DNA of 32,415 nucleotides from Deltaproteobacteria bacterium (GTDB taxonomy: Bacteria; Myxococcota_A; UBA796; SXON01): assembly GCA_947486185.1 (NCBI GenBank), contig CANKTH010000048.1, positions 1 through 32,415 on the forward strand, written 5' to 3'. The notes under the pieces were generated by a model. That model searched no databases and was not told the origin of the DNA. It saw only the letters and a program-made list of their open reading frames with translations. Positions 9,999 to 18,412 of the stretch are shown piece after piece (positions within the stretch are counted from its first letter, which is position 1; each line of letters opens with the position of its first letter). The position numbers and the translations under genes were made by a program.

Positions 9999-12448
9999 CA
10001 GCCCGCCTCACCGACCGGAAGCTCCCCGTCCGGCGACAGAGGCGGCGCAGGCGGCGGTTTCGCCAGCGGCGGCTCGAAGCCGAACGGAGGCAAAGGCTCA
10101 CGGTCGTCAAACTCAGGGATCTGCGGGCTGTCCGGAGGCATGTTCCCACGGACGAAGCCGAGCCACTTATCTTCGACGGGGAGCAGACTGACCCCCTCCG
10201 GAACCGCGAACCGTTCTTCAGGGATGTTGGGCAGAGCGTCCATGACCGCCGTCCAGATCGGGAGGGACACCTTCCCGCCGGTCTCCCGCTCGCCGATCGA
10301 GACCGTTCCATCCGTGCCCACCCACACGGCGACGGTGTATCGCGGGGAGTAGCCCACGAACCACGCGTCGACAAAACCTGATGTTGTACCTGTCTTTCCG
10401 GCGTAGTCCATACCGGCTTTCTGGCCTCGTTTCGCCGTTCCAGCCAAGAAGACGTTCCGCATCATGTCCGCAAGGACATAAGCCTCCCCCGCGGGCATCG
10501 CTTGTACGCCGGGGAGGCCCGGCAGCGTGCCCCCTTCGGCGCCTGGCAACGAAATACCCTCCCCAGAAAGCGCGATTTGCCGACCGGTACGGTCATGCAC
10601 GCGCGTGATGTACACCGGGTCGACCCGGACTCCGAGCCGCGCGATCGAGGCATAGCTCACCGCCATGTCCATCGGCGTGACCTCGGAGGAGCCGAGCGCG
10701 ACGGTGAGGTCCTGACGGAGCGGCGAGCGCACGCCCAGAGACCGCGCCAGCGAAGCGACCTTTTCGACGCCGGTCTCCATCGCGAGCCGGACGGCCACCG
10801 TGTTCAGCGACAAGGCGATCGCGGTACGGAGCGGCACCGCCCCAAAGTACTTCCCGTCGTAGTTCTGCGGAGCCCAAGGCAACCCGTTCGTGCCGATGAG
10901 GGAGAAGGGGCTGTCCACGATGATGTCGGTTTGCCGCCGCCCCTCGACGAGCGCAGCCCCGTACACGAAGGGTTTGAACGAGCTGCCCGGCTGCCGCTTC
11001 GCTTGTGTGGCTCGTACAAGGCCCTCCATGCCAACGTCGTAGCCCCCCGCCAGCGCCACGACGTGCCCGGTCGCGTTCTCGATCGCCACCACACTGCCCT
11101 CGGACCAGGGTCGATCACGCCGAATCACACGATCCGGCGACTCCCCCTCGGGGCGCTCCGCCGGGATGCACACCTCCAACACATCCCCTGCGTTCAGCAC
11201 CGCGCCAAGCGTACTCGGCGCCTGATCCGGCACGCGTACGCGCACCTCGAGCTCCGACGCGCGCAGGGCGAAGTGGAAGGGGCCCGAGGACAATGCTCCA
11301 AGCGCGTCGTCGGCCAGCGCAAAAAAACACTCTCCCGGCCGCGGGTCACGGAAGGCGCTGGTCTGTCGGTCGATCTTGAGCCCGTCGCCGCGCGCAAGGA
11401 AAGCCGCACGTTGATCCACGGGAATATTCCGCACCGGACCGCGGGCCCCCTGGCGCGCTTCCAACGCTTGCAGCCCGTCCCTCAACGCCTGCTCCGTCAC
11501 CGCCTGCACCCGGACGTCCAGCGGCGTGTAGACCTGGAGTCCCTCCAAAAAGGGTACATCCTGGCCGAAGACCCGTCGAATCTCGCGCCGGGTCTCTGTG
11601 AGGTAAGCCGCGCCGACTCCGCCCCCCGCCCCGGTGTTGCGCGGGACGAGCACCGGATCCGCAAGGTGTAAGCTCGCTTCCGTAGCGGAGATCAACGACT
11701 GGCTCACCATCAGCTTCAGGACGATCTCCCGACGCTGAGCCGCAAGTGCCGGGTTGTTCCTGGGAGAGTAGCGCGAAGGTGCGGGCACCAAGCCGGCGAT
11801 CATCGCGGCCTGGCCGACGTCGAGCTCCCGCGCTGAGATGCCGAAGTAGTCCTGTGCCGCGGCTTCGACACCATAATTGCCATGCCCAAGGGCGATATAG
11901 TTGATGTACAGCTCCAGGAGTTCCATCTTGTCGAGCTCGGCGTCGAGCCGCCCGGCCAGTACCGCCTCGCGCAACTTACGACGGTAGCTCTTCTCTTTTC
12001 CAACAAGCAGGTTCTTGACGAGCTGCTGTGTGATGGTGGAGCCACCTTGCCGCACCGACCCGCCTTGCAGGTTCACCACGAGCGCCCGCCCGATCCCCAG
12101 GGGGTCGACCCCGCGATGCGCAAAAAATCGGCGGTCTTCGGCGGCTACAAAGGCCCGCCACACGTGCTCCGGGAGCTCCCGAATCGGCACCCATACCCGC
12201 CGCTCAAGGTAGAACTCGTCGACGCGGAGGCCTCCAGCGTCGTACACCTGGACGCTACACGGGATACGGAAGTCTGTACTCCGGGCCAGCTCCGCCGGCA
12301 GGGTGGAGAGGATCTCCCGATCAAACCACAACCATGCCTGCCACCCCCCTACGCCGCCGATGACCAACAAAAGCACGAACAACCGAGCGACCCAACGAAG
12401 GAGACGCCACAGCAGACTGGGCCGTTGGGTCGGGGGGCTGGCGCTCAT
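9998..12448 (-). CDS. class A penicillin-binding protein (PBP1A-like)
   Basis: The 816-residue bifunctional peptidoglycan synthase has a short cytoplasmic tail and one membrane helix (about residues 13-40). A GT51 transglycosylase domain follows, with catalytic E104 in AAEDRRFFAHRG and the G-G-S-T-I-T-Q-Q-L-V-K-N-L motif. An OB-like insert comes next, then the transpeptidase with S489-x-x-K492 (GSSFKPF), S-L-N after A-L, and Y-A-G-K-T-G-T-T. The C-terminus is Pro-rich. It polymerises and cross-links glycan strands at the inner membrane. The ATG at 12448 gives the normal short tail before the helix. It heads an overlapping - strand operon with kinase-like and two-component genes, suggesting that synthesis and wall-stress sensing are co-expressed. 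Its first 89 nt overlap the divergent lipoprotein gene. Confidence 0.94.
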   Translation of the reverse strand: MSASPPTQRPSLLWRLLRWVARLFVLLLVIGGVGGWQAWLWFDREILSTLPAELARSTDFRIPCSVQVYDAGGLRVDEFYLERRVWVPIRELPEHVWRAFVAAEDRRFFAHRGVDPLGIGRALVVNLQGGSVRQGGSTITQQLVKNLLVGKEKSYRRKLREAVLAGRLDAELDKMELLELYINYIALGHGNYGVEAAAQDYFGISARELDVGQAAMIAGLVPAPSRYSPRNNPALAAQRREIVLKLMVSQSLISATEASLHLADPVLVPRNTGAGGGVGAAYLTETRREIRRVFGQDVPFLEGLQVYTPLDVRVQAVTEQALRDGLQALEARQGARGPVRNIPVDQRAAFLARGDGLKIDRQTSAFRDPRPGECFFALADDALGALSSGPFHFALRASELEVRVRVPDQAPSTLGAVLNAGDVLEVCIPAERPEGESPDRVIRRDRPWSEGSVVAIENATGHVVALAGGYDVGMEGLVRATQAKRQPGSSFKPFVYGAALVEGRRQTDIIVDSPFSLIGTNGLPWAPQNYDGKYFGAVPLRTAIALSLNTVAVRLAMETGVEKVASLARSLGVRSPLRQDLTVALGSSEVTPMDMAVSYASIARLGVRVDPVYITRVHDRTGRQIALSGEGISLPGAEGGTLPGLPGVQAMPAGEAYVLADMMRNVFLAGTAKRGQKAGMDYAGKTGTTSGFVDAWFVGYSPRYTVAVWVGTDGTVSIGERETGGKVSLPIWTAVMDALPNIPEERFAVPEGVSLLPVEDKWLGFVRGNMPPDSPQIPEFDDREPLPPFGFEPPLAKPPPAPPLSPDGELPVGEAG

Positions 12449-14051
12449 CGTAGGCTGTACCGAGCCTAACCCGGTTCGTGTGGAGGAGGCGGCTCCAGCC
12501 CCGCTCGCGCCGCCGTTGACCGAGCTCCGTTTGGCGCCCTTTCGTATCGAAGGGGTCACCCAGTTCGAGCCCGAGCTTCGCGGCCTCCTCACTGCGTCCT
12601 TCGAGTTGGGACTCTACGATATTCCGGGCGTTATACCCAAACTAAGCACCAACGGTCCGGCGCTGGCCATCGAGCTCGCCGCCTCGCGCGCTCGCTCGCA
12701 GGCCGATCTTCGGCTCCTCGTCCGGGCCAGGCCAGAGTCGAAGGGCGCCAAACCCAACCCACTCGGCCCCTTATTGAGCTATGAGCTGGAGATATGCCCG
12801 GCCGGACAGGCCTGTGCCACGTGGAACGCCGAGGCCCGCCAGCGGGCGCCGACCGAGGCGGTCGCGCTGCTCCTCGGCGGCGTCGCGGACACGCTGGGCC
12901 AGCCCGTGCCCGAGAGCGTGCGGCTCGCCTGGGCGACTCCAGGCTCGAGGGACGCCTACGCGGAGCTCATCACGGGCCGAAGTGCAGCAATTTATCATGC
13001 TTACATGCCGATACCCGAGGGGGATGTACGCGCCGGGGTGCTCCGACGGGCGGTGAACATCGACCCCAAGCAGGCGCTAGCCTGGTGGCTGCTGGCGAGG
13101 TGGGACTTGGGGGCCAACGGCGACGCCGACGGGGCAGTTGAGGGGCTCGCGCGCGCCTCGCTCGAGCGGCCGGACTCCGCGCTCCTCCTGGCCGACCGCG
13201 CCCATTTGCTGGACAGCCTGGGGAAGGCCGACCAGGCCCTGTTGCTCTGGGAGTCCATCGCCGAACGGTGGCCCGACGACCCGCGCTTCCTGGAGGCGAG
13301 GGCGCGAGCACTTTTTGCGGTCGGTCGGGCGCAGGATTCCCGGTCTCTGCTTCGGCGCCTCCCGGCCGAGTTCAACTGGGACCCCTCGATCGCGGCGCTG
13401 ACCGTCACCGCCGAAGAGGCCGTGGCCGGACCTGCGGGGCTCGACCCGCTGCTCGCCCACTGGGAGCGCACCGACAGCCGACGAGCCGAACCCACCCGGC
13501 GACGCATCAACCTCCGGGTGCAACGTCACGATTATGCCGATGCGCTGACCCACGTGCCCTCGCTGCGGAGCCGAGCGCCCGGCCCCGAGACCGACGCGCT
13601 CGAGGTAGCGCTGCTGGTCGCCCAGGGACGCCTGCAAGAGGCCGCCAATCGGGCGCCCGACGATGTCGCCCGCCGCATCCGCGCTCGTGCAAGCTGGGAG
13701 ATCGATCCGGGGGCCGAGCCGCCGATCCCCGACGCCACCCTCGCGACCCGGCTGGCGGAGCTCGAGGCGGCCTTATGGCGGGGTGACGTCGAAGTGGCGA
13801 CAAGCCTGAGCGAATCGCTGCTCGCGGAAGCGCCCGACCGAGCGACGACGTGGATCGGGAGGGCGAAGGCTCTAGAACAGCTGGGGCGGCTGGATGAAGC
13901 CGGAGCCGCGTGGCAGGAGGCCTGGGAGCGAGATCCCGCCGCGGAGGGCGGCCCGGTGCTCGCGCGACAGGTGGCGCCGACGATGGTCGTTCGATTCAAC
14001 GAGGTGGAAGCCGGGCTGAGCGCGCCAACTCCCCTGGGTCCCGCGCTCTGA
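12360..14051 (+). CDS. TPR-rich lipoprotein
   Basis: The product (563 residues from the ATG at 12360) has a basic segment RRRRH, a short hydrophobic stretch and the lipobox GGLALIVGC with C33, so it is probably an outer-membrane or periplasmic lipoprotein. Residues about 200-330 and 480-540 carry TPR-like helical repeats, for example A-L-A-W-W-L-L-A-R-W-D-L-G and A-L-E-Q-L-G-R-L-D-E-A-G-A-A-W-Q-E-A. No enzyme motif is seen, and a scaffolding role is typical of such repeats. The start is uncertain: the ATG lies inside the divergent PBP gene, while a CTG at 12417, 14 nt after an AAGGAG, would give a more normal 14-residue leader. A link to the PBP is suggested by position only. Confidence 0.75.
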   Translation: MTNKSTNNRATQRRRRHSRLGRWVGGLALIVGCTEPNPVRVEEAAPAPLAPPLTELRLAPFRIEGVTQFEPELRGLLTASFELGLYDIPGVIPKLSTNGPALAIELAASRARSQADLRLLVRARPESKGAKPNPLGPLLSYELEICPAGQACATWNAEARQRAPTEAVALLLGGVADTLGQPVPESVRLAWATPGSRDAYAELITGRSAAIYHAYMPIPEGDVRAGVLRRAVNIDPKQALAWWLLARWDLGANGDADGAVEGLARASLERPDSALLLADRAHLLDSLGKADQALLLWESIAERWPDDPRFLEARARALFAVGRAQDSRSLLRRLPAEFNWDPSIAALTVTAEEAVAGPAGLDPLLAHWERTDSRRAEPTRRRINLRVQRHDYADALTHVPSLRSRAPGPETDALEVALLVAQGRLQEAANRAPDDVARRIRARASWEIDPGAEPPIPDATLATRLAELEAALWRGDVEVATSLSESLLAEAPDRATTWIGRAKALEQLGRLDEAGAAWQEAWERDPAAEGGPVLARQVAPTMVVRFNEVEAGLSAPTPLGPAL

Positions 14052-14066
14052 GCCCCCGTTTGGCGT

Positions 14067-15071
14067 TCAGCGCGAGCGATCAGCCAGCGCGAGCAGCGCT
14101 TGGAGCTCACGGCGAAGCCTGAGCACGTCCTCGCGGAAGAAGTCATGGGCGGAGCCCGTGCTGTTCCGACACTGGTGTTTGCGTAGGGCGAGCGTCGTGG
14201 CCGCGCGAACGTACTGATGGTGGGGGACTCCCACAGGGACCCAGTCTCGACGCCCTCTTTTCAGCCAGCTGGCGATGTTGCGGGCGTGCGCCAGCGGGAT
14301 GAGGCCCTGTTCCACCTCATCCGCCAACTCTCGGCGAATCACCTTGCGCTCATGCCAGAGCGCGAACTGGAACACCAGGAACAGGGCCAGGAACTCGAGT
14401 GGGAAGAGCAAGAAATTGAGCAGGACCGGCCAGCCCGAGCCGGCGACACCGCCGAGCGTGAGGAGCCCGTTCCACGCAAAGTGCATCCCGCAGGCTACAA
14501 AAAAAGCGGCCGGGAGCGCAAGTACCTTCGCGAGGGTGCCTGAGAAGCGTGCGTAACCAAGCGCGGCGCCGACCGCCGACGTCGCGCCCGCGTGCATGAG
14601 CGCCGAGAAGAAGGTCCGGATGAACACGGTCTGCATCCACGTGCCGGTGTCCCCCGACACCTGGTAGAAGTACAGGAAATTCTCGGTCATACCAAAGCCG
14701 AGCCCAGCGGCGGCGCCGTAGACAAAGCCATCGTTGGCGCTGTCGTAGTGCCGGGAGAACATGATGACGAACAAGATCAGCGCCTTCATCGGCTCTTCTA
14801 CGAGGGGCGCCACCAGCGGCGCCGTGATCATGTCCGCCATCTCCGGCCCGAGCGCCATCGCCAGGCCGCTCGCGAAGGCCGAGTTGAGGATGAGCGAGAG
14901 CCCCGTGGCCCCGAAGGCTCCCCAAGCAAAGGTGAGGAGCACCAGCCATATCGGCTCCCGGTCGTAGCGGTCCAGCCACCAGATCAGCAGCAGGAATGCC
15001 AACATGGGTACGGACGCGCACAGAGTCGAGAGCGCGATGAGGATAAGCTGCATCCGCCGACCATAGAACAT
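14067..15071 (-). CDS. PrsW-family intramembrane metalloprotease-like protein
   Basis: The 334-residue polytopic membrane protein carries the PrsW landmarks: the Glu pair E92-E93 in APLVEEPMKAL, then NDGFVYGAAAGLGFGMTEN, H160 in LMHAGATSAVG, and H197 in CGMHFAWNG. These Glu and His residues are the expected metal-binding set of this CPBP-related family. Family members cleave anti-sigma factors or act on membrane substrates; no anti-sigma gene is visible here. Eight or so hydrophobic helices span residues 8-245, and a basic cytoplasmic tail of about 85 residues follows. I chose the ATG at 15071; an ATG at 15053 is equally possible and neither has a strong ribosome-binding site. It converges on the TPR lipoprotein gene with 15 bp between. 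Confidence 0.85.
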   Translation of the reverse strand: MFYGRRMQLILIALSTLCASVPMLAFLLLIWWLDRYDREPIWLVLLTFAWGAFGATGLSLILNSAFASGLAMALGPEMADMITAPLVAPLVEEPMKALILFVIMFSRHYDSANDGFVYGAAAGLGFGMTENFLYFYQVSGDTGTWMQTVFIRTFFSALMHAGATSAVGAALGYARFSGTLAKVLALPAAFFVACGMHFAWNGLLTLGGVAGSGWPVLLNFLLFPLEFLALFLVFQFALWHERKVIRRELADEVEQGLIPLAHARNIASWLKRGRRDWVPVGVPHHQYVRAATTLALRKHQCRNSTGSAHDFFREDVLRLRRELQALLALADRSR

Positions 15072-15136
15072 CAGTGGCCCTGGGGGAAGGTGATGGGAGC
15101 TCCCCGCGCCGAAGCCCAAGCCGGAAGGAGTACAAA

Positions 15137-15607
15137 GTGGGAATCATCGACCGTATCAAACGCCGCCTCCCGATCCTTGGCGCCCCGCCGCCGAGCGCGC
15201 CGCAAGGGGCTACGGCCCGTCCCTACGAGCCTCCCGCCGAGCCGGAGGAGCCAAAGTCGCCCCGGGGCAGTCACAGCGCGCCCGAGTTCATCCGGTTGAC
15301 CGTGGAGAAGAACCCGGTGGTGCTCTTCATGAAGGGCAACCCGCAAGCGCCGCAGTGTGGATTCTCCGCCACCGCGGCCGGGATCCTCTCGAGCTACAAC
15401 CGACCCTACGCGACAGTCAATGTATTGGCAGACGAAGAGATCCGTGACGGTGTCAAGTCGTTTACGAACTGGCCGACGATCCCGCAGGTGTTCATCGGCG
15501 GCGAGTTTGTCGGCGGCTCAGACATTCTGCGCCAACTTCACGACTCGGGCGAGCTCAAGGCGATGCTTGACGCCGCCGCCGCGCGACCGGCCCCGACCGC
15601 GAGCTGA
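15137..15607 (+). CDS. CGFS-type monothiol glutaredoxin
   Basis: The 156-residue protein has a basic N-terminus, a Pro-rich linker of about 40 residues and a C-terminal glutaredoxin domain (about 50-150). The active site is F-M-K-G-N-P-Q-A-P-Q-C-G-F-S with C74, followed by W-P-T-I-P-Q-V-F-I-G-G-E-F-V-G-G-S-D. CGFS glutaredoxins of the Grx4/Grx5 type carry and transfer iron-sulfur clusters with glutathione rather than reduce disulfides. The N-terminal extension is longer than the roughly 105-115 residues usual for bacterial single-domain forms. The GTG at 15137 is chosen because AAGGAG sits 6 nt before it. It is divergent from the PrsW-like gene with 65 bp between them. Confidence 0.92.
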   Translation: MGIIDRIKRRLPILGAPPPSAPQGATARPYEPPAEPEEPKSPRGSHSAPEFIRLTVEKNPVVLFMKGNPQAPQCGFSATAAGILSSYNRPYATVNVLADEEIRDGVKSFTNWPTIPQVFIGGEFVGGSDILRQLHDSGELKAMLDAAAARPAPTAS

Positions 15608-15632
15608 CCGCGAGCTGACCGCGAGCTGACCG
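15595..15632 (+). repeat. 11-bp tandem repeat holding three stop codons
   Basis: The unit GAGCTGACCGC occurs at 15601-15611, 15612-15622 and (last base changed) 15623-15632, with a partial copy (GACCGC) before it. The first unit contains the glutaredoxin stop TGA. Because 11 is not a multiple of 3, the three TGA codons (15605, 15616, 15627) fall in all three frames. Confidence 0.9.
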
Positions 15633-15636
15633 GGCG

Positions 15637-15665
15637 AGCCGCGTGTTCCGCTGTTGAACGCGGCT
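15637..15665. terminator. possible bidirectional terminator hairpin
   Basis: AGCCGCGT (15637-15644) and ACGCGGCT (15658-15665) form a perfect 8-bp stem with a 13-nt loop between two convergent genes. There is no T-run on either side, and one arm reaches into the stop codon of the - strand gene. So it may be only an mRNA-end hairpin. Confidence 0.4.
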
Positions 15666-16368
15666 ACCTCGTAAATATCGGGTGGGACCCGAGGCCCTCG
15701 CACGTCTCACCCAGCACGTTGCCCGAAACGGCGCCCGTGAACGAGGCCGACGGCACGCCGTCGAGGTACGGAAAGCTGCCGTCCACCTCGGTCACGTCGA
15801 GCGTACCCGTGATGCCGGTCGCGCCATTCTCAAGGTGAAAGCTTCCGGTTCTCGCCGTGCCCACAAACCAGGAGCCGTTCCAACGCCAGGCGCCGTTGTC
15901 CTCGACGAAGCCGCTCCCGCCGAAGGTGCAAAAAAGCTGAATCGACGCGGTGAAAGAGTCCCCCGCCACGAAGTCCTGCGGCAGCGTCCCGCCCAGCTGA
16001 ATCACCACATTACAGTCATCGGCGCCGTAGAGGGTGCTCGGATCCGCCGCGCTGAGGAGCGAGCCGACCAGCGCGTCGCAGGTCGCCTCAGGGTTGGCTG
16101 AGAGGTACACCAGGGAGGTCTCCGAGTTGCCGTAGGTGAACGCTTTCCAGGCGGCAAAGGTGGCGGTGTAGGCGCCGTCGCTGCTCGTGAGGGTGCCGGA
16201 GAAAGTGCCGTCGGGCGGCCCCGTATCCACCGGCGGGGTGGACTCGACGGGCGGGGAGTCTGAGTCGACCACAGGCGGAAGAGACTTTTTCGGCGGCGGG
16301 TCGGAACACGCGAGGAGCAGGAAGAGCATGAGGCGAGCTAACCGGGTTCGGCGGCGCGCACCCGGCAC
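15664..16368 (-). CDS. small lipoprotein of unknown function
   Basis: The 234-residue product begins with a basic leader (RRRTRLARLMLFLLLAC) whose lipobox Cys is C21. A Pro/Asp/Ser/Thr-rich linker follows, of the type seen in many myxobacterial lipoproteins, then a globular domain of about 170 residues rich in beta-type strands and Gly/Thr, with a few cysteines (C-D-A-L, D-D-C-N, L-F-C-T, E-T-C). I do not recognise the domain and assign no function. I chose the GTG at 16368, because the ATG at 16329 would leave a 7-residue leader with no positive charge. It converges on the glutaredoxin gene. Low interest on its own, but useful as an indicator of the organism group. Confidence 0.72.
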   Translation of the reverse strand: MPGARRRTRLARLMLFLLLACSDPPPKKSLPPVVDSDSPPVESTPPVDTGPPDGTFSGTLTSSDGAYTATFAAWKAFTYGNSETSLVYLSANPEATCDALVGSLLSAADPSTLYGADDCNVVIQLGGTLPQDFVAGDSFTASIQLFCTFGGSGFVEDNGAWRWNGSWFVGTARTGSFHLENGATGITGTLDVTEVDGSFPYLDGVPSASFTGAVSGNVLGETCEGLGSHPIFTR

Positions 16369-16383
16369 CTGAGTCGCGCCCGT

Positions 16384-16600
16384 TCACCGCGCGCCGCCAC
16401 GGAGCAGGTTCACACCCGAGCGGGAGCCGATCCAGACGTCCTCGAAGCTATCGCCATACAGCAGCGCTCCGAAGGTTCTTTTCCGAAGGAGCGCAGGCGC
16501 TGAGAAGGCCTGCGCCCCCGAGGAGGACGAGCAACCAGAGCGAGCGGGGTGGGAGCTGCACGACAGGCGCTGGCGATGGCCCAATCTAACCAGGCGGAAC
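16384..16600 (-). pseudogene. possible remnant of an FG-GAP-like gene
   Basis: In one - strand frame the last 60 nt before a TGA at 16384 encode LLYGDSFEDVWIGSRSGVN followed by a Gly-rich end, which resembles an FG-GAP/integrin-like blade. In another frame just upstream (about 16500-16560) there is a hydrophobic run SLWLLVLLGGAGLLSA, preceded by a Pro-rich stretch, like a C-terminal anchor. The two are out of frame and too short to be a gene, so this could be a decayed fragment or chance. The rest of the spacer 16369-16756 shows nothing else except the ribosome-binding site of the next gene. Confidence 0.2.
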
Positions 16601-16756
16601 GGGTCGCACGAAACTGATCCCGGCCCTCGGTGCCGGGCGCCCACGGGGGCGGTCTCCTCTGAGCGCACCGTCAGGACGGGGCCCGTCGGCGTTGCCCGCA
16701 GACACGACGGCGGATAGGCCCTCCCCCGCGTTAGCCTCCCCACAAGTGGAGCTTTT

Positions 16757-17071
16757 ATGCTGCTCATCCTGCTCGCCTTCGCCTGCTCCACCGCCCCCTC
16801 GCCGCCCGCGCTGCAGCCCGCGGTGCCGCCCCCGGCACCTGCCACCCCGACCGCCCACGCCGACTTGACCACGATCAAACCGGGCTCCCACGAGGACTGG
16901 TGTGTGGAGCACGCGGTTCCGGAGTCGCAGTGCAGCCGGTGCAACTCGTCCTTGATCCCTGCGTTCAAGGCCACGGGTGACTGGTGCGAAGAGCACGCGC
17001 TCCCCGAGTCGCAGTGTCTCGTGTGCAACCCGGAGATCAAGATCGTGCGCCCTCCCCCAACGGGCCCTTGA
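16757..17071 (+). CDS. Cys-motif lipoprotein, heavy-metal efflux operon leader
   Basis: The 104-residue product has a short leader MLLILLAFAC (lipobox Cys C10), a Pro/Ala linker, and two copies of a 17-residue motif, D-W-C-x-E-H-A-x-P-E-S-Q-C-x-x-C-N, at residues 47-63 (C49, H52, C59, C62) and 75-91 (C77, H80, C87, C90). Each copy offers three Cys and one His, a likely soft-metal site. The same motif occurs twice in the adaptor encoded 3 nt downstream, so this small lipoprotein is probably a periplasmic metal chaperone or sponge for the pump. GGAG lies 5 nt before the ATG. The metal is unknown; Zn, Cd, Co or Cu are candidates. Confidence 0.78.
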   Translation: MLLILLAFACSTAPSPPALQPAVPPPAPATPTAHADLTTIKPGSHEDWCVEHAVPESQCSRCNSSLIPAFKATGDWCEEHALPESQCLVCNPEIKIVRPPPTGP

Positions 17072-17074
17072 TCG

Positions 17075-18409
17075 GTGCGGCTTCGCCTCCTGCTCGCCGT
17101 CCTGCTCGCCCTCGCGTGCGCCGGGCCCACCGCGGACCTCGCCCCGGACCCGCCCCCGGCCTCAACCGAGGCGAGGTGTGTCGCGCACGGTGTCGTCGAG
17201 GCAGTGTGTCCCAAATGTAACCCTGCCCTCGCTGCCGTCTTCCAATCCAAAGGAGACTGGTGCACAGAACACGGCTTCCCTGAATCTTTTTGCCCGATAT
17301 GTCACCCCGAACGGGAGGGCCGCCCGTCCGCCGACCTCAGCGCCCCAACCCAAGACGGCGCGCCCGCCCACGGCACCCGGATCCGATTCAAGACCCGCGA
17401 GACCGCGAGGCTCGCCGGTATCGAGACCGCCGTTGTCCGCGCAGGTTCGCGCGACGAGACAATCAAGGTGGTGGCGCGGGTGGTCTACGATACGACCCGA
17501 CACGCGCTGGTCACCGCGCCCGTTCCGGGGAGGATCACCTCGCTCCATGTGGAGCCGGGCAGGCTCGTGGGCCGCGGTGCGCCGTTGTTCACCCTGGAAA
17601 GCATGGAGCTCGCCGCCAGCCGTTCCGGGCTCGCGGCAGCGCGCAGCCGCGTGAAGATGGCCGATGAACGGCTGCTTCGGCACACGACCCTCCTCGACGC
17701 AGGCGCCGTCTCGGCCCGAGATCTGCAGGAGGCCGAGCATGAGCTGAGCAGCGCCAGAGCCGCACTTTCAGCGTTGGAGGCTTTGTTTTCTCATCTCGGA
17801 AGCGGGACAGGCGGGAGCTATACGGTAGGCGCGCCGTTTGCCGGGGAGGTGATGGCACCGCAGGCCAGCCTGGGCATGACGGTCGGCGGCGGGCAGCTCC
17901 TGGTGGAGGTCGTGGACACCTCAGTGATGTGGGCGGAGCTGAGCGTGCCGGAGGTGGAGATCGGGCGGGTCGGCGTCGGCAGCGAGGTCACCTTCGCGCT
18001 CGATGCCTTCCCCGATCGTCCATTTTCGGGGACCGTCAACTACCTCGCGCCCGAGGTCACCGTCGACACGCGGAGCGTGGTCGCCCGCGCGGTGCTGGCC
18101 AACCCGGAGCGGCTGCTCCGCGCCAACAGTTACGGCCAGGCGAGCGTAGTTGTCACCCATCCAAGGCCTGTGCTGGTGGTGCCAAGCGCCGCGGTACAGC
18201 GGGTGCAGGACGTGAATCTGGTATTTGTTCAGTTGGCTGAGGATGAGTTCGAGACGCGGAGGGTGGAGCTTCGCGCACGTGAGGGTGAGGAAACGCGGCT
18301 GATCAGCGGCGTGGCCGCTGGCGAGACGGTGGCTACCACCGGTAGTTTTCTGCTCAAGACGGAGACGCTGCGTGACAGCATCGGAGCGGGCTGCTGCGAT
18401 GTTGAGTAG
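17075..18409 (+). CDS. heavy-metal RND efflux adaptor (membrane fusion protein) with N-terminal Cys motifs
   Basis: The 444-residue periplasmic adaptor starts with a lipoprotein leader (LALAC, C15), followed by two Cys/His motifs: C35-x2-H38-x6-C45-x2-C48 and C63-x2-H66-x6-C73-x2-C76 (the second GDWCTEHGFPESFC). Next come the adaptor parts: a barrel-sandwich half near residues 130-165 (APVPGRITSLHVEPGRLVGRGAPLFTLES), an alpha-hairpin (170-235), the second half with GAPFAGEVMAPQASLGMTV, and beta-barrel and membrane-proximal domains to the end. It links the inner-membrane pump to an outer-membrane channel, as in CzcB/CusB; no outer-membrane factor gene is in this window. The GTG at 17075 is 3 nt after the previous stop. 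The C-terminus ends G-C-C-D, which may add a metal ligand. Confidence 0.9.
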   Translation: MRLRLLLAVLLALACAGPTADLAPDPPPASTEARCVAHGVVEAVCPKCNPALAAVFQSKGDWCTEHGFPESFCPICHPEREGRPSADLSAPTQDGAPAHGTRIRFKTRETARLAGIETAVVRAGSRDETIKVVARVVYDTTRHALVTAPVPGRITSLHVEPGRLVGRGAPLFTLESMELAASRSGLAAARSRVKMADERLLRHTTLLDAGAVSARDLQEAEHELSSARAALSALEALFSHLGSGTGGSYTVGAPFAGEVMAPQASLGMTVGGGQLLVEVVDTSVMWAELSVPEVEIGRVGVGSEVTFALDAFPDRPFSGTVNYLAPEVTVDTRSVVARAVLANPERLLRANSYGQASVVVTHPRPVLVVPSAAVQRVQDVNLVFVQLAEDEFETRRVELRAREGEETRLISGVAAGETVATTGSFLLKTETLRDSIGAGCCDVE

Positions 18410-18412
18410 CGC

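Noticed and set aside
16384..17265. Long - strand open frame of 293 codons across the metal operon start
   Set aside because: It overlaps the clear lipoprotein and adaptor genes on the + strand and its product has no domain. Only its last 20 codons look gene-like, which is reported as a possible remnant.
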